A DNA stretch of 23,152 bases from Silene noctiflora (Eukaryota; Streptophyta; Magnoliopsida; Caryophyllales; Caryophyllaceae). Below, one piece after another: positions 1 to 9,042 of this stretch (its first letter is position 1; the number at the start of each line of letters is the position of its first letter). The notes under the pieces were generated by a model. The model searched no databases and was not told the DNA's origin. It saw nothing but the letters and a program-made list of their open reading frames with translations. The DNA lies in assembly GCA_009801015.1 (NCBI GenBank), contig VHZZ01006745.1:23070-46221 (forward strand). Reading direction: 5' to 3'. Both the position numbers and the translations under genes were made by a program.

Positions 1-213
1 ATTTAAGACGGACCATAGTATTATTAATTTAAATGTTACGCTATAAAATTCATATTTTACCAAAATAATATTTAAAATCATAATTAGCCTAATTTCATTA
101 TTAAAATAGTTTAAATATATATTTTCACCCAAAAATATGACTAAACCGTAATTTATTTTAAACAACTTATTAAATTATTTTTAAAACTTAAATTCTAAAT
201 TGCGGGTGTTACA
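1..213 (+). mobile_element. 3' end of an LTR (partial, left part outside window)
   Basis: AT-rich sequence that ends in GCGGGTGTTACA at 202-213. This closely matches the GGGGGTGTTACA end of the solo LTR that closes at 19969. LINE endonuclease coding sequence begins directly after it, in frame and without its own start, so the boundary at 213/214 looks like an insertion junction. The expected 5-bp target duplication on this side would be ATCTG (214-218). The other side is outside the window, so duplication and element type cannot be confirmed. No ORF is present. Confidence 0.5.
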
Positions 214-848
214 ATCTGTACCAATTCCAGTCTACATCCTGGAGGCAAGATTTGGCTCATTTGGGATCCTAGTGTTTTTTAGGTGGATATACTGGAGGTT
301 ACTATCCAATGTATCCATACAAAAGTTTTTGATAAGGCAAGGAGGAAGTGCTTTTGCTTCACTGTAGTTTATGGATTGAACAAATTGGCAAAAAGGGAGA
401 CTTTATAGAGTAGTATCAGGCATTATCATAGGAATGTTGTGGAATCTTGGATTTTATGTGGAGATTTTAATGCAGTTATGGATAGAAATGAGAGAATTNG
501 GGGGGGGGGGGGGGGGGGAATGAGGTTACTAACGCTGAGATCAGGCCAATGTTACAAGCAATTCATGATTGTCATTTGGGTGATCTTAGCGCTAGAGGAG
601 CTTATTTCACTTGGAACAACAAACATGAAGCTGAGACATTGGTGTATAGTAGGATTGACAGGGTTTTTATCAATGAGGATTGGATAGACATATTCCCTGA
701 GAGTTATGTGCATTTTCTCCTTGAAGGGTTATTTGACCATTGTCCCATGTTGGTTAAATTTGAGGAAGAAAGGCAGAGGAGGGGGGCTAAATTTAAATAT
801 TTTAATATGTGGTCCTTAACTCCTGATTATGATTATATCGTGAAATAA
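214..848 (+). pseudogene. LINE apurinic endonuclease domain remnant
   Basis: In L1 elements this domain nicks target DNA to prime reverse transcription. The reading frame opens at 214 with an HPGGKIWLIWDP stretch typical of plant LINE endonucleases, then carries CGDFNAVMDR near 457-486 with the catalytic Asp/Asn pair. After a G-run it continues in another frame with a TWNN block, SRIDRVFINEDW and a DHCPML block near the end. Stops at 280-282 and 406-408 read as TAG where the family usually has Trp. The frame changes across the N plus poly-G tract at 499-518, so that shift may be a sequencing artefact rather than a mutation. The true N-terminus is lost to the left junction. Confidence 0.85.
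499..518. other. N plus 19-G homopolymer inside the LINE
   Basis: One ambiguous base at 499 is followed by 19 consecutive G. The endonuclease frame changes across this tract, so its length is probably unreliable. Two other single ambiguous bases occur at 8170 and 20856. Confidence 0.9.
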
Positions 849-1199
849 GGATGGCACAGACAGATTCAGGGAACTCATATGTTTTAAGTAATGACTAAAT
901 TAAAGGGTTTGAAGCATGGATTGAAAAAACTCAATAGGGATCAGTTTGGGGATATTGAAAATCTCACTCATGTAGCAGAACTCTGTTTGTAGCATTACCA
1001 AACATTGCTTATTTCTGATTCAATGAATACAGAATGGTGTAAGAATGAAAGGGCTTGTGCTCAAGAACTCAAGGATTTAAGAATAGCTAGGGATCAATAC
1101 TTGAGACATAAAGCTAAATGTGATTGGATGATAATATTGTTTTCTTCCATGCTATAATCAAGAAGAGAAGAGTCAGGAATAAAATCTTAAGTCAGAGAC
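849..1199 (+). pseudogene. LINE linker between endonuclease and RT
   Basis: No independent gene. Read in the same frame as 549-848 (stop at 846-848), the stretch gives a QIQGTHMF block, then LKGLKHGLKKLNRDQFGDI. This matches the usual spacer between endonuclease and reverse transcriptase in plant LINEs. It is broken by several stops, including TAA at 846-848 and another shortly after the QIQGTHMF block. It joins in frame to the segment at 1200. Confidence 0.7.
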
Positions 1200-2526
1200 A
1201 TGAATAATAAGCTGTGCTCTACTCCTGAGGAGATACAGAAGGCTTTTGAGCAGTATTATATCTCATTGTTGGGGACCTCTAAACCTGTTAAACCTCTTCA
1301 CAAAGGAGTTGTGAAGGCAGGGAAATGCCTGACTCAGGATCACTTTTCCATATTAAATGCTAATGTCACTAAGGAGAAAATAAAGGAAGCCATGTTCGCT
1401 TTCCTAGGAACATAGGCTCTTAAACTTGATGGGTACATCAGTCAATTCTTTAAAGATAATTGGCTTATTGTTGGTGAAGATGTAGTCAATGCTATTAGGA
1501 ATGTCTTTCAGTTTGGTATGCTACTTAAGCAGTATAATAATACTGCCATCACCTTGATACCAAAGGCTGAGCTCCCTGAAAATGTGATCAATTCAGACCC
1601 ATAGCATGTTGTAACACAATTTACAAGTTCTTATCTAAGGTAATTTGTGCAAGATTGAGCATAATTCTCCCTGACATTATTAGTCCATCTCAAAGTGCTT
1701 GCATCAAAGGAAGAGACATTGTGGGCAATATATTAATTTGTTAGGATTTAATTAAGTTGTACATGAGAAAAAGTTGTTCTCCTAGGGTAATGATGAAATT
1801 GGATCTTCAAAAAGCCTATGATTCAATAGAATACAGATTTGTACAGGAAATGTTACCGGCCTTAGGTTTCCCCTGCTCATTTCATTCAGGTTATAATGCA
1901 ACGTGTGACAACAATATCATATTCAATCTTCTTAAATGGAGAGACATTTGGTTTTTTCAGGGGACAAATGGGCTTAGACAGGGTGACCCTCTATCCCCTT
2001 TACTATTCACACTGTGTTTGGAATATCTCGGTAGGCTACTAGTAGTGATACAACAACATTAGAGATCCAGGTTTCATCCATTATGTCAAAGGATCTAGCT
2101 ATCTCATTTATGCTTTGCTGATGATTTTATCATGGTTGTAAAGGAGAACGAGCTTCTATAGAACTTATGCTAAATTCTTTTGAGTATTTCTCAAGGGCAT
2201 CTGGATTGGTGATGAATAAAGGCAAATCTAATATTTATTTCAATGAAATTGATGATGATATAATAAAGGCAATTGAACAATCCACGGGAATGAAAAGAGG
2301 TAATGTTCTTTTCAAGTATTTGGGAGTGAGTGTTTCTCCCAAGAGATTATCAATAATGGATTGTAAATGCTTGGTAGAGAAGTTGGTATCCAGGATCATG
2401 GGGTTAGGATCTAGGAAATTGTCCTATGCAGGGAGAGTTGTCTTAATCAAGACTGCTCTTAGTAATCTACACAGTTATTGGGCACGTATCTTCATATTAC
2501 CAAAAGCTGTGATAGCAAAAAATTGA
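1200..2526 (+). pseudogene. LINE reverse transcriptase remnant
   Basis: Degraded RT core in at least three frames. The segment at 1200-1415 carries the pre-core region (TPEEIQKAFEQYY, then IKEAMF), followed by DGYISQFFKDNW and the TLIPK block. The segment at 1757-2062 has motif A (MKLDLQKAYDSIE) and motif B (GLRQGDPLSPLLFTLC). The catalytic motif is FADD at 2114-2125; F in place of Y is common in plant L1. The segment at 2167-2526 gives the FEYFSRASGLVMNKGKS region, the KYLGV block and RKLSYAGRVVLIK, which follow the fingers and palm in this family. In-frame stops and frameshifts between blocks rule out function. Confidence 0.88.
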
Positions 2527-2738
2527 GGCCATTTGTAGAACTTACCTTTGGCATTGCAATGAATAGAAGGAAAGCCCCTCTCTAGTTTCTTGGGAGACTA
2601 TATGAAAACCCAAGAGGCAGGGTGGACTTGAGTTAAGAGATCTGCACACATGGAAAATATCATCTATAAGGAAATATGTTTGGTGGGTAGCTAACAAGGT
2701 GGATCATCTGTGGCTGAGGTGGGTACATGTTGTATGAA

Positions 2739-2746
2739 CCTAGTAG
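2739..2746. repeat. 8-bp target site duplication, left copy
   Basis: CCTAGTAG, paired with CCTAGCAG at 3533-3540 on the other side of the hAT-type element. The single mismatch suggests that some time has passed since insertion. Confidence 0.85.
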
Positions 2747-3532
2747 TAGGGCTGAGCAAAACCGGGTAACCGACCCGGTTTTACGAACTGGTTCGGGTAC
2801 CCGGTTCAAAAACCTTAAATTTCGTAAACCGGAACCGCACCTCTTTGAATCCGATTAACCGAACCGGTTTTTGAACCCGGTTTTGGGCTTGAGCTTCTTG
2901 TTTCAGATTGGCGGAATGTAAATTTGGATACTGACAATTATACCATTCTACCATTCTTCCAACTTTGAGGTTCCTGTTTTAGTCAAATGGGAATTTTTTT
3001 TTACTGAAAATGACCAAAAAGATTAAAAAAAAACGTAACAATTTATAAAATAAACATAAGAAAATCGAGATAAAATCAATACAAACAAAACAAACGAAAA
3101 CCAAATAAATACAAAGGGGAAAAATAGTGCATAAATGAAACAATGAGATAGATATAATCCTTGTTTGGTGATATCTAGAAATTTGTTTGATGATAAGTCA
3201 ATGTTTGATGAGTAGACTAGCAGATCTTAGAAATAGTGAGAGAAAATAGTGAAAGGCAGAGAAGATTTAGAAATATAGGGTTCTTTTTAACTTTCGAGAG
3301 GATGCGAGTGATTAGTCGTATACTCATATTAGTTGTGTTTTTCTTTTTTTTTTTTAAACTTAAACCGGTTCAAAAACCGGGTTCCGGTTTGCAATTTTTC
3401 GGACTCTAAACCAAACCTGTTTTACTCCCAAAAATGCGGTTCGGACGCCCGGATCGGAAAAACCCGGTTTTTGGGTCCCTAAAATCGGGTTTCGGTTTAA
3501 AAAAGCGGTGCGGATTTTTTTGCTCAGCCCTA
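2747..3532. mobile_element. hAT-type non-autonomous element inserted in the LINE
   Basis: A 786-bp element with 15-bp terminal inverted repeats: TAGGGCTGAGCAAAA at 2747 and its exact reverse complement ending at 3532. It is flanked by 8-bp target duplications, CCTAGTAG (2739-2746) and CCTAGCAG (3533-3540), with one mismatch. Eight-bp duplications are diagnostic of hAT. Both ends hold subterminal ACCCGG/CCGGTT-rich sequence that can fold back, and the middle is AT-rich. No transposase ORF is present. LINE coding similarity stops on the left and resumes on the right, confirming a later insertion. Confidence 0.9.
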
Positions 3533-3540
3533 CCTAGCAG

Positions 3541-3885
3541 TGGTACTAGCTGGGCCTGGAGAAAGATCTGCCAAGTAAAGAACCTTTTAAAAATAAAATT
3601 TTAGATGGAGAAGAGCATTATTCAATTAGTGCAGGATATCAGTGGCCAAACCCTACATTTGAGAAGGTTCATTAGTACCCTTGGATACTTAACAAGTGGA
3701 TTAGTCCTAATCATTCCTTTTTTTGTTGGTTAGTGGCACATCAAAGACTGCTAACTCAAGACAGATTGATCAGGATGAAGATTATACAGACCAACATATG
3801 TGTTTTATGTGGGTTACATGAGGAGAATCACTCTCAAGTCTCACCTGTTATTTGGGTGTGTGTATAGTAGACAATGCTTGAAGAT
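3541..3885 (+). pseudogene. LINE C-terminal zf-RVT region
   Basis: Continues the LINE after the hAT insertion. The translation shows the SAGYQW...F pattern, a PKH-like WISPNHSFFCWLVAHQRLLT block and the knuckle CVLCGLHEENHS at about 3799-3834. HLLFGC follows in a shifted frame. This Cys/His region near the end of plant LINE RT proteins is thought to aid RNA binding. A stop lies near 3674, where the family normally has Trp, and a frame change splits the knuckle. Confidence 0.8.
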
Positions 3886-4228
3886 GGTGACCGATTGGTG
3901 CAGGATCAACATCCCTGAACAATATTGCATCAGGTGGTGGGTTATGTGGAGAATGCATTCTGCCTGCAAGAATAAAGTTGCTGGTGTCATCATTGCTTGT
4001 CTGTTGTATAATGTATGACAGTGTCGAAATGTTTGCAGACTGGAAGGTAATGTGATGAGGCCTGCAGTTTTATTACAACAGATAAAGAGTGATGTCAAAA
4101 TTAATGAGAAGGGTGTTGAAATGGGTTTTAGAATTATAAGTTTATCTTTTGCTATGAAATGAGCCATAAAATGTAATAGTTGTATAGGCCATTATAAATT
4201 AATGAGAAGTTTACATTTTCCCAAAAAA
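3886..4228 (+). other. LINE 3' tail and 3' UTR
   Basis: Residual coding similarity fades after about 4000. The sequence ends in an AT-rich 3' UTR with TTAATGAGAAGTTTACATTT (4197-4216) followed by CCCAAAAAA. This resembles plant LINE ends with a short A-tail. I see no separate gene here; the short ORFs on either strand are chance. Confidence 0.55.
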
Positions 4229-4912
4229 TGTTTTTGTAACATTTCTTAGATTTACAGTTCCCAAAAAAATAGGATGAAATCAAGTAGGAGGATTAAATTT
4301 AACAATTCATTGCAAAGGTGGCCTCTATAGGGTGTGTTCTACTAGGTTCTTCAAACATGGGATCCAAAGTGGAATTTGGTTAAACAATTAAGTTTTTTTG
4401 TTTTTTTTCCTGAAAAAAAGTAATTTTTCGTGACACCCATTCACACACAAAACATAATAAGATATGGGTAAAGCTTTTAACTATCCCAAAATAAGAGTAC
4501 TATATATCCCTCTGGTTTTTTTATTATTATTATTTTTTTATTTTTGTATATGTCATTTTTACCTTTTGGGACACTCTCTTCTCTCTTTAATATCAGCTAT
4601 AATGAAAATTTTCATGAAATGTATACTCATATTAAAACTCTTTTCATAAGCAATTTAATGATATACTTTTAATAATTTTTGGACTACTATATTTTATTAA
4701 AAAAATAAAGTTAAAGGGTTAACTCGAAAAACAAAAACGGCATATATATACAAAAACGGAGGTGATATTATGCAATAATCATTGTCAAAATGTCTTTTTC
4801 CTCCATTAGCCCCCTAAGTAAGTGGAAGTTCTTATGGAATTGGAGTTCCCACATGCAACCAAACAACTTTTTCAAGTTCACATGAAATAGAATCCCTATT
4901 GGGCTATCGACG
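4229..4912. other. AT-rich spacer, no gene seen
   Basis: Runs of T and ATT triplets near 4395-4550 and generally low complexity. I find no coding similarity, RNA gene or element ends in this stretch. A short ORF at 4464-4649 is hydrophobic because of T-richness and is not supported. Confidence 0.6.
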
Positions 4913-5242
4913 TGGTCGTAAAAAGTACATTTTTAGCCCGTTAACGAACCGCATTTCACATGCTTATATTAGGGTCATTTCGGTGTCTTTCGCTTCCTAT
5001 CAGATATTCTATGAGATTTTGGCCCATTTGTAGGAAATGAGGCAAAAATGAGCATAAATAGTGCATAAACGGAACATTTAGGAGCCAAATTGACGGTACC
5101 AATGACCAAGCAAGTAGAGGAGGCGGGAACCAAGGACTCGTAACAAGAGAACAAAGGCGGATGAAGGGTATTCTCCATGAGCTAGGGAGATCCCACGAGC
5201 TTTGGGGAAGCATTGAAGAAGGGAGTCGTGCTAGATGTGCGA

Positions 5243-5345
5243 CCCGGGCAAGACGAGCCAGAACCCGGGCGAGCTCAAGCACAACCCGGGCGAGCACGCG
5301 CCAAGGCTGGGCAAGTTCTTAGGCAGGGTTCAGCCAAACCCGGGC
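5243..5345 (+). repeat. 21-bp-period CCCGGGC array inside the LTR
   Basis: CCCGGGC heptamers start at 5243, 5264 and 5285, with a variant (GCTGGGC) at 5306. All four are exactly 21 bp apart. A further copy starts at 5339. The core CCCGGG is self-complementary. The array lies about 75 bp upstream of the TATATATA box of the putative LTR and is far more GC-rich than its surroundings. Confidence 0.85.
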
Positions 5346-5417
5346 GGGGCACTGATCCACCTCTTCTATTCCTCATTTTCCTGTTTTTCCCCTCTTAAGC
5401 CTAAATTTCGTACTCAT

Positions 5418-5425
5418 TATATATA
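5418..5425 (+). promoter_or_regulatory. TATA box of the putative LTR
   Basis: TATATATA followed by CCCTAATTTTTAATAATTTG, at a position expected for the LTR promoter. Inferred from motif and context only. Confidence 0.45.
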
Positions 5426-6419
5426 CCCTAATTTTTAATAATTTGAGATTGTGCCTCCTTAGATTAAGTTAAGTCCTTAGATTAGAATATTTCCAGAGAT
5501 TACGAGTAGATTAGTTTTTAATTTTTCCACAAAGCACATTAATCTTTCAATAATTGTTCTTTCAGTTTACACTTTCAATAGTTTACATTTGGATCTCTTA
5601 GGTATGTATTTGAAGGCTAAGTGACAAGTCTCCATCTTTATTCAAGGATTCTCATTTATTTATGTTCATCTCTACTGTCCAAGTTGGTATATTTCTTATC
5701 GTTCATTAGTCCTTTGTTATTTCTTTTACTTGTTCATCATGCTTAACTTTGTTATAATGGGTGACAACATTATTGACATACTAATCATGATGTGTAGTGA
5801 GTAGTCTTCTAGTTAGGGTTAATGGGAAATTAGGGGAATGATTAGAGGGTAATCCCATACTTGATGAATTTTCTTGGTTGATTAAAATAGTTGTTGTTGT
5901 AGTTCTAGCTTGGTGCACACAATATGTTTGATAAAATGCTTTCTTGACTTGTCAACCCTTGCATTAATCCCTATTCACCCAACACCTTCTACAAGACCGA
6001 AAGTCTTAGGATAAGTTAGACCATGCACCATGCTAGTGGGGAGACCGTGTGTACGCCAAAAGCTAATCCGACTCGACCTACGGACATCAAGACCAAAAGT
6101 TTCGGTCTTATTCTACCATGACCTTGACCATATATTAGACTCATACTTTTCGACTTGTCATTTGATTACCCCTATGATCCAAGGATCACCCTAGTGTTTT
6201 TAATCATTTGTTTACATTTCATATTTTCCATACATGCTTTATTTTATGCTTAATTAGCTTAGATTAAAATCCAAAACCCCAATATTTGTGACATTTGCAC
6301 AAATTAAGATAGATAGACTTAGAACCCAAAGCACAACGTTCCATGAATCGACCTCGACTTACCTACTTGCTAGTTGTCTGTTGAGAATATAAATGTGTTT
6401 GATTGAGTGAACAACAACA

Positions 6420-7081
6420 CGCTCATTACCTATATACTAAAATATTAACACATCTTAAAAAATCCGACTCAAAATTCCCACCCATTTATGTCAAAAAGTA
6501 CTGAAAATTTGCGCTCAATGTTATAACCTGACTAATTCTTATTCTCTAAATATACTCTAACCAAGTCTTTTTCTAAATATACCCACTGTTAATTAGCTCC
6601 ACTAATTATCTACACTAATTGGCAAGTATATACCGTAAACACATATATACTCAAATGATATACACAATATTCATCAATATCTACCTATATTATCCGACAA
6701 ACTCCTTACCTTCTCAAGGTCGACCATAAATGCATACCGGTTTTCTTTACAAAGCTAATACGCGTTTTAATTAGATTTTTCATCTAACTTAAATTTATTA
6801 TTAATGTCATAAATTATTCTTAATAGTAAAATATAATAATATTAATAGTTTAAGGCAAAAATAACTTAACTTAAAAGTATCTTTTGATGGTAATAACTTT
6901 CTTTTCTACCTCTTACTAATATTATATTAGTACATTATAACATTAAATTAAAAGTACAGCTAATTTATGCAAATAATTTTATTGAGACGACCTCTTTATA
7001 AATTAAATCTAGAAAATATTGTGCTGTAGGCGGTCTGTAGCACGAAACCTACACTAGTAGCATAGTAATTAGAACTTTTCG
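6420..7081. other. AT-rich spacer, no gene seen
   Basis: No coding similarity or paired element ends. The ends of at least two elements begin immediately after it. Confidence 0.6.
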
Positions 7082-7117
7082 GGCATTACAAATTCCCGTT
7101 GTGAACCAAACGACCCC
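7082..7117 (-). mobile_element. Single end of a Tourist-like MITE
   Basis: GTGAACCAAACGACCCC at 7101-7117, followed by TTA (7118-7120), is the reverse complement of GGGGTCGTTTGGTTCAC. That is the PIF/Harbinger terminus type also seen in the complete element at 22399. TTA is the expected target duplication. No partner end was found upstream, so this is a truncated copy. Confidence 0.5.
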
Positions 7118-7124
7118 TTAGAAG

Positions 7125-7215
7125 TAGAGCTGGCAAAAGCCGACCCGACCCAAGGAACCCGGTCCGACCCGTCCGAAACCCGACCCGATACAACCCGAAA
7201 ATTGGGTGAACCAAA
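7125..7215 (+). mobile_element. Single terminus of a hAT-like element
   Basis: TAGAGCTGGCAAAAG (7125-7139) followed by repeated CCGACCC/AACCCGA motifs looks like the 5' terminus of the common plant hAT family with TAGAGSTGGCAAA ends. No matching TTTGCCAGCTCTA end was found. A diverged GACCCG-rich stretch near 9256-9292 could be the other side. PNO1-like coding sequence starts within about 20 bp. Confidence 0.5.
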
Positions 7216-7227
7216 ACTGAACACAAA

Positions 7228-7760
7228 ATGTCAAACCCGAAATGTCGAAAGATTTCAGTCCCCCCTCACCGATACAAGGCCTTAAAAAAGCAATAAGTAA
7301 CGAGAAGATGAAGATTAATATCAGGATGAACCTTGAAACTCGCAAAGTCGAACTCAAGACAAGGACAAATATACCAGATGCTGGTAACCTGCAGAAATCT
7401 GTTGATTTTGTGCATGCATTTATGCTTGGATTTGGCATTGTAGATGCCAGTCTTGTATTGTTCCATGATGAATTCTATGTAGAATCATTTGACATAAGAG
7501 ATATCAAAAACCTCAAGCGTGAGCAGTTGTTGCGAGTTATAGAGAGGGTCTCTGCTGGTGAAGGAGGTAAAGCAAAGCCCGCGATTGAAAATGCAACAAA
7601 GACGCGAATTGAGATTCAAGACTCGAAGATTCGTATTTTGGGATCCTCTAAAAACATCAAAGGAGCAAGGGATCAACTTTGTAGGCTAATTTTGGGATGT
7701 GCTACTGCTAGGGGAAAGCTTCATTCCAAACTTTGAGTTGTTCGTCTTTGAATATTCGTG
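7228..7760 (+). pseudogene. PNO1: PNO1/Dim2 (KH-domain 40S ribosome assembly factor) pseudogene
   Basis: PNO1 partners NOB1 in late 18S rRNA processing of the pre-40S particle. Similarity starts near 7228 with RKISVPPHRYKALKKQ and stops at TAA 7294-7296. It resumes after a frame change and an apparent loss of about ten codons at EKMKINIRMNLETRKVELKT (from about 7302). Hallmarks that remain are SVDFVHAFMLGFG, the YVESFDIRDIK block, and the KH segment with GEGGKAKPAIENATKTRIEI, where the family usually reads GKGGKTKFAIENATKTRI. The open frame ends at TGA 7734-7736, where the family continues KLRAVSARLAERF; here CGA appears to have become TGA and the tail is scrambled. The sequence is intronless over its length. 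The upstream ATG at 7242 is in the wrong frame for the N-terminal homology. No functional copy is expected; retrocopy versus element-captured fragment is undecided. Confidence 0.85.
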
Positions 7761-7950
7761 AGATGTTTGTTCTAGGATGAATTATTTCCTATTTTTAGTA
7801 GTTTATGTTCATCTCTTATGGCATAACAAGTTACGGAGTATTAATTAATTTATATTACACGCTTATGAATAATTTGACCATCGTTTTTGTCTTACAATTC
7901 TCTGGCATTGTCTTAAAATGTTGCAAAAAAAAGGTATTACTATGTCTCTA
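7761..7950. other. Spacer or possible PNO1 3' UTR relic
   Basis: AT-rich sequence between the PNO1 pseudogene and the hAT MITE, with no coding similarity. It could be a relic of the PNO1 3' UTR but nothing in it proves this. Confidence 0.4.
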
Positions 7951-7958
7951 CAATCCGG
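7951..7958. repeat. 8-bp target site duplication, left copy
   Basis: CAATCCGG, repeated perfectly at 8573-8580 on the other side of the hAT-type MITE. Confidence 0.9.
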
Positions 7959-8572
7959 CGGGGCCATGTGCGAGATTTTATTACGAGACCCCAAACACGT
8001 ATTGTACAGATCATTCAAAAAGCTCGTTCCGATATTTTATCTTGAAAAAAAATATATCGCAACATCACGTTTACAAATTTATGAAATATTTTGTTATGGT
8101 TTGAATATTTTCCTTTCTAACTTTCCACTTTATCATAAACAAAATTAATATCTCATTTTTTTTTTTAAGNACTCCGCATCAAATTAATATAACATCAATG
8201 TTTCATAATCAATACTCCCCCGTCACAATTATTTGTCTAACTTTAATTGAAATATCACTCGAAAAGAATATTAAATGTAAACAAATGAATGTGACGAAGG
8301 AAATAGTATTTTATAAGAGAAAACTAAACTTTAACCCATTTATAATCCACTCTGCAAAAAGGAAGCAAAATTTGCTTGTGTTAGGAATTGAACTCGGGTT
8401 GCATGCCAAATTTTCTATGGCTACTACCATCTGTGCCACTAAATCATACTATTACTTTGTGAAATAATATTAGATATATTTAGAACTTGTTACAGAATTG
8501 GGCCCCTAAAATTTGGGGGCCCTGTGCGCTCGCACGGGCCGCACACCCAGTACACCCAAAAGGCCGGCCCTG
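7959..8572 (+). mobile_element. hAT-type MITE, copy 1, missing its 5' tip
   Basis: Flanked by a perfect 8-bp duplication, CAATCCGG (7951-7958 and 8573-8580). The 3' end AAAGGCCGGCCCTG is the family terminus. The body aligns along its length with the copy at 11590-12381: both share a TGTGCGAGAT start region, a TTTCCACTTTATYATAAACA-like stretch, a TTTCATAATCAAT segment, and an end with AAAATTTGGGGGCYCTGTGCG. Compared with copy 2, about 20 bp of the 5' terminus (CAGGGTCGTCCCCGAGATTT) is absent and the element begins CGGGGCCATGTGCGAG. A Stowaway MITE is nested at 8215-8306. No transposase is encoded. The short ORFs inside are chance. Confidence 0.88.
8215..8306. mobile_element. Stowaway MITE nested in the hAT MITE
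   Basis: A 92-bp element between TA dinucleotides (8213-8214 and 8307-8308). The left end is CTCCCCCGTCACAATTATTT and the right end, reversed, is CTATTTCCTTCGTCACATTC, both of Stowaway type. The related hAT copy at 11590-12381 lacks it: there the TTTCATAATCAAT segment runs straight into GGTATTTTATAA. This gives an empty-site comparison within the same window. Confidence 0.85.
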
Positions 8573-8580
8573 CAATCCGG

Positions 8581-9042
8581 ATTCATGTAAGGTTGTCTTA
8601 CATAAATATTTTGTAAAGCGGATCCATTAAACAAATACCATGACATTATAAATGAAAACAATTGTGTTAAGCTATGTTACGAAAAAATTCGTAATTTGGA
8701 ATAGTCAAATGGTAATATTGTCAAGGAATGACGAGATGAGCCGTGTCTGTTATGCTATTGGTAATCTTTGTTCCATCGGAGAACAAGATTTGATCTATCA
8801 CCACAAGTTTCAGTCAGAAGTAGAAATCAAATTAAATAAGTTTCTTCCCCTTTATGGATTCATTTTTAATGGAGTGGGATGTATCATGTTTTATGTTTGT
8901 GAGTCACATCCTTCATATTTACAATTACATAATTTATAAGTTTGAGGATAACTTAATGATCCAAGTTATACTCCTTATTATCTCGCCAAGTTTAGTATAT
9001 TTTGCAGCTGTCGTATGATTTTTTATTAATGAAAATTCGCTT
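8581..9042. other. Unassigned sequence before an A-tail
   Basis: Contains an ORF at 8652-8939 (95 codons) with no recognised similarity. The last part reads GATTTTTTATTAATGAAAAT before a poly(A) run, like the 3' end of a retroposed sequence. I cannot say whether that is a 5'-truncated LINE or part of the PNO1 copy. Confidence 0.45.

Larger units (their letters stand above)
214..4228 (+). mobile_element. L1-type LINE retrotransposon, decayed and interrupted
   Basis: Non-LTR retrotransposon reading left to right: endonuclease (214-848), linker (849-1199), reverse transcriptase (1200-2526), the broken zf-RVT region (3541 to about 3885) and a 3' UTR ending in TTTTCCCAAAAAA near 4228. The order and motifs are those of plant L1 elements: a GDFN catalytic motif, a KLDLQKAYDS-type motif A, GLRQGDPLSPLLF, FADD, and a C-terminal Cys/His knuckle. 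ORF1 and the 5' end are missing because an LTR abuts at 213. Many stops and frame changes mean the copy is dead. A hAT-type element (2747-3532) splits it. The start of the A-tail is approximate. Confidence 0.88.
4913..6419 (+). mobile_element. Probable Ty3/gypsy (Tat/Athila-like) solo LTR
   Basis: About 1.5 kb with the layout of a gypsy LTR. It has a TGGTCGTAAAAAGTACATTT-like start at 4913 and a GC-rich repeated block at 5243-5345. A TATATATA box lies at 5418-5425, and the 3' part contains a GTTCCATGAATCGACCTCGA stretch (6339-6358) like the conserved end of Tat/Athila LTRs. The probable end is ...AACAACAACA at 6419. No gag/pol, primer-binding site or second LTR follows, so a solo LTR is most likely. 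A matching 5-bp duplication was not found (CGACG before, CGCTC after), so the borders are tentative. Confidence 0.5.

Noticed and set aside
3841..4167. Antisense 108-aa ORF
   Set aside because: Complement of the LINE 3' coding region; a shadow of that sequence.
4956..5438. ORFs around the CCCGGGC array
   Set aside because: Repeat-driven reading frames inside a putative LTR; composition explains them.
7242..7301. ATG at 7242 as a true PNO1 start
   Set aside because: The first 20 codons in this frame are out of frame with the PNO1-like sequence visible from 7228, so the start is an artefact of a frameshift.
7805..8467. ORFs inside hAT MITE copy 1
   Set aside because: The second copy of the element does not keep these frames, and no transposase similarity is seen.
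8652..8939. 95-aa ORF as a gene
   Set aside because: AT-rich, no recognised motif, no promoter or splice context, and it lies between transposon remnants.
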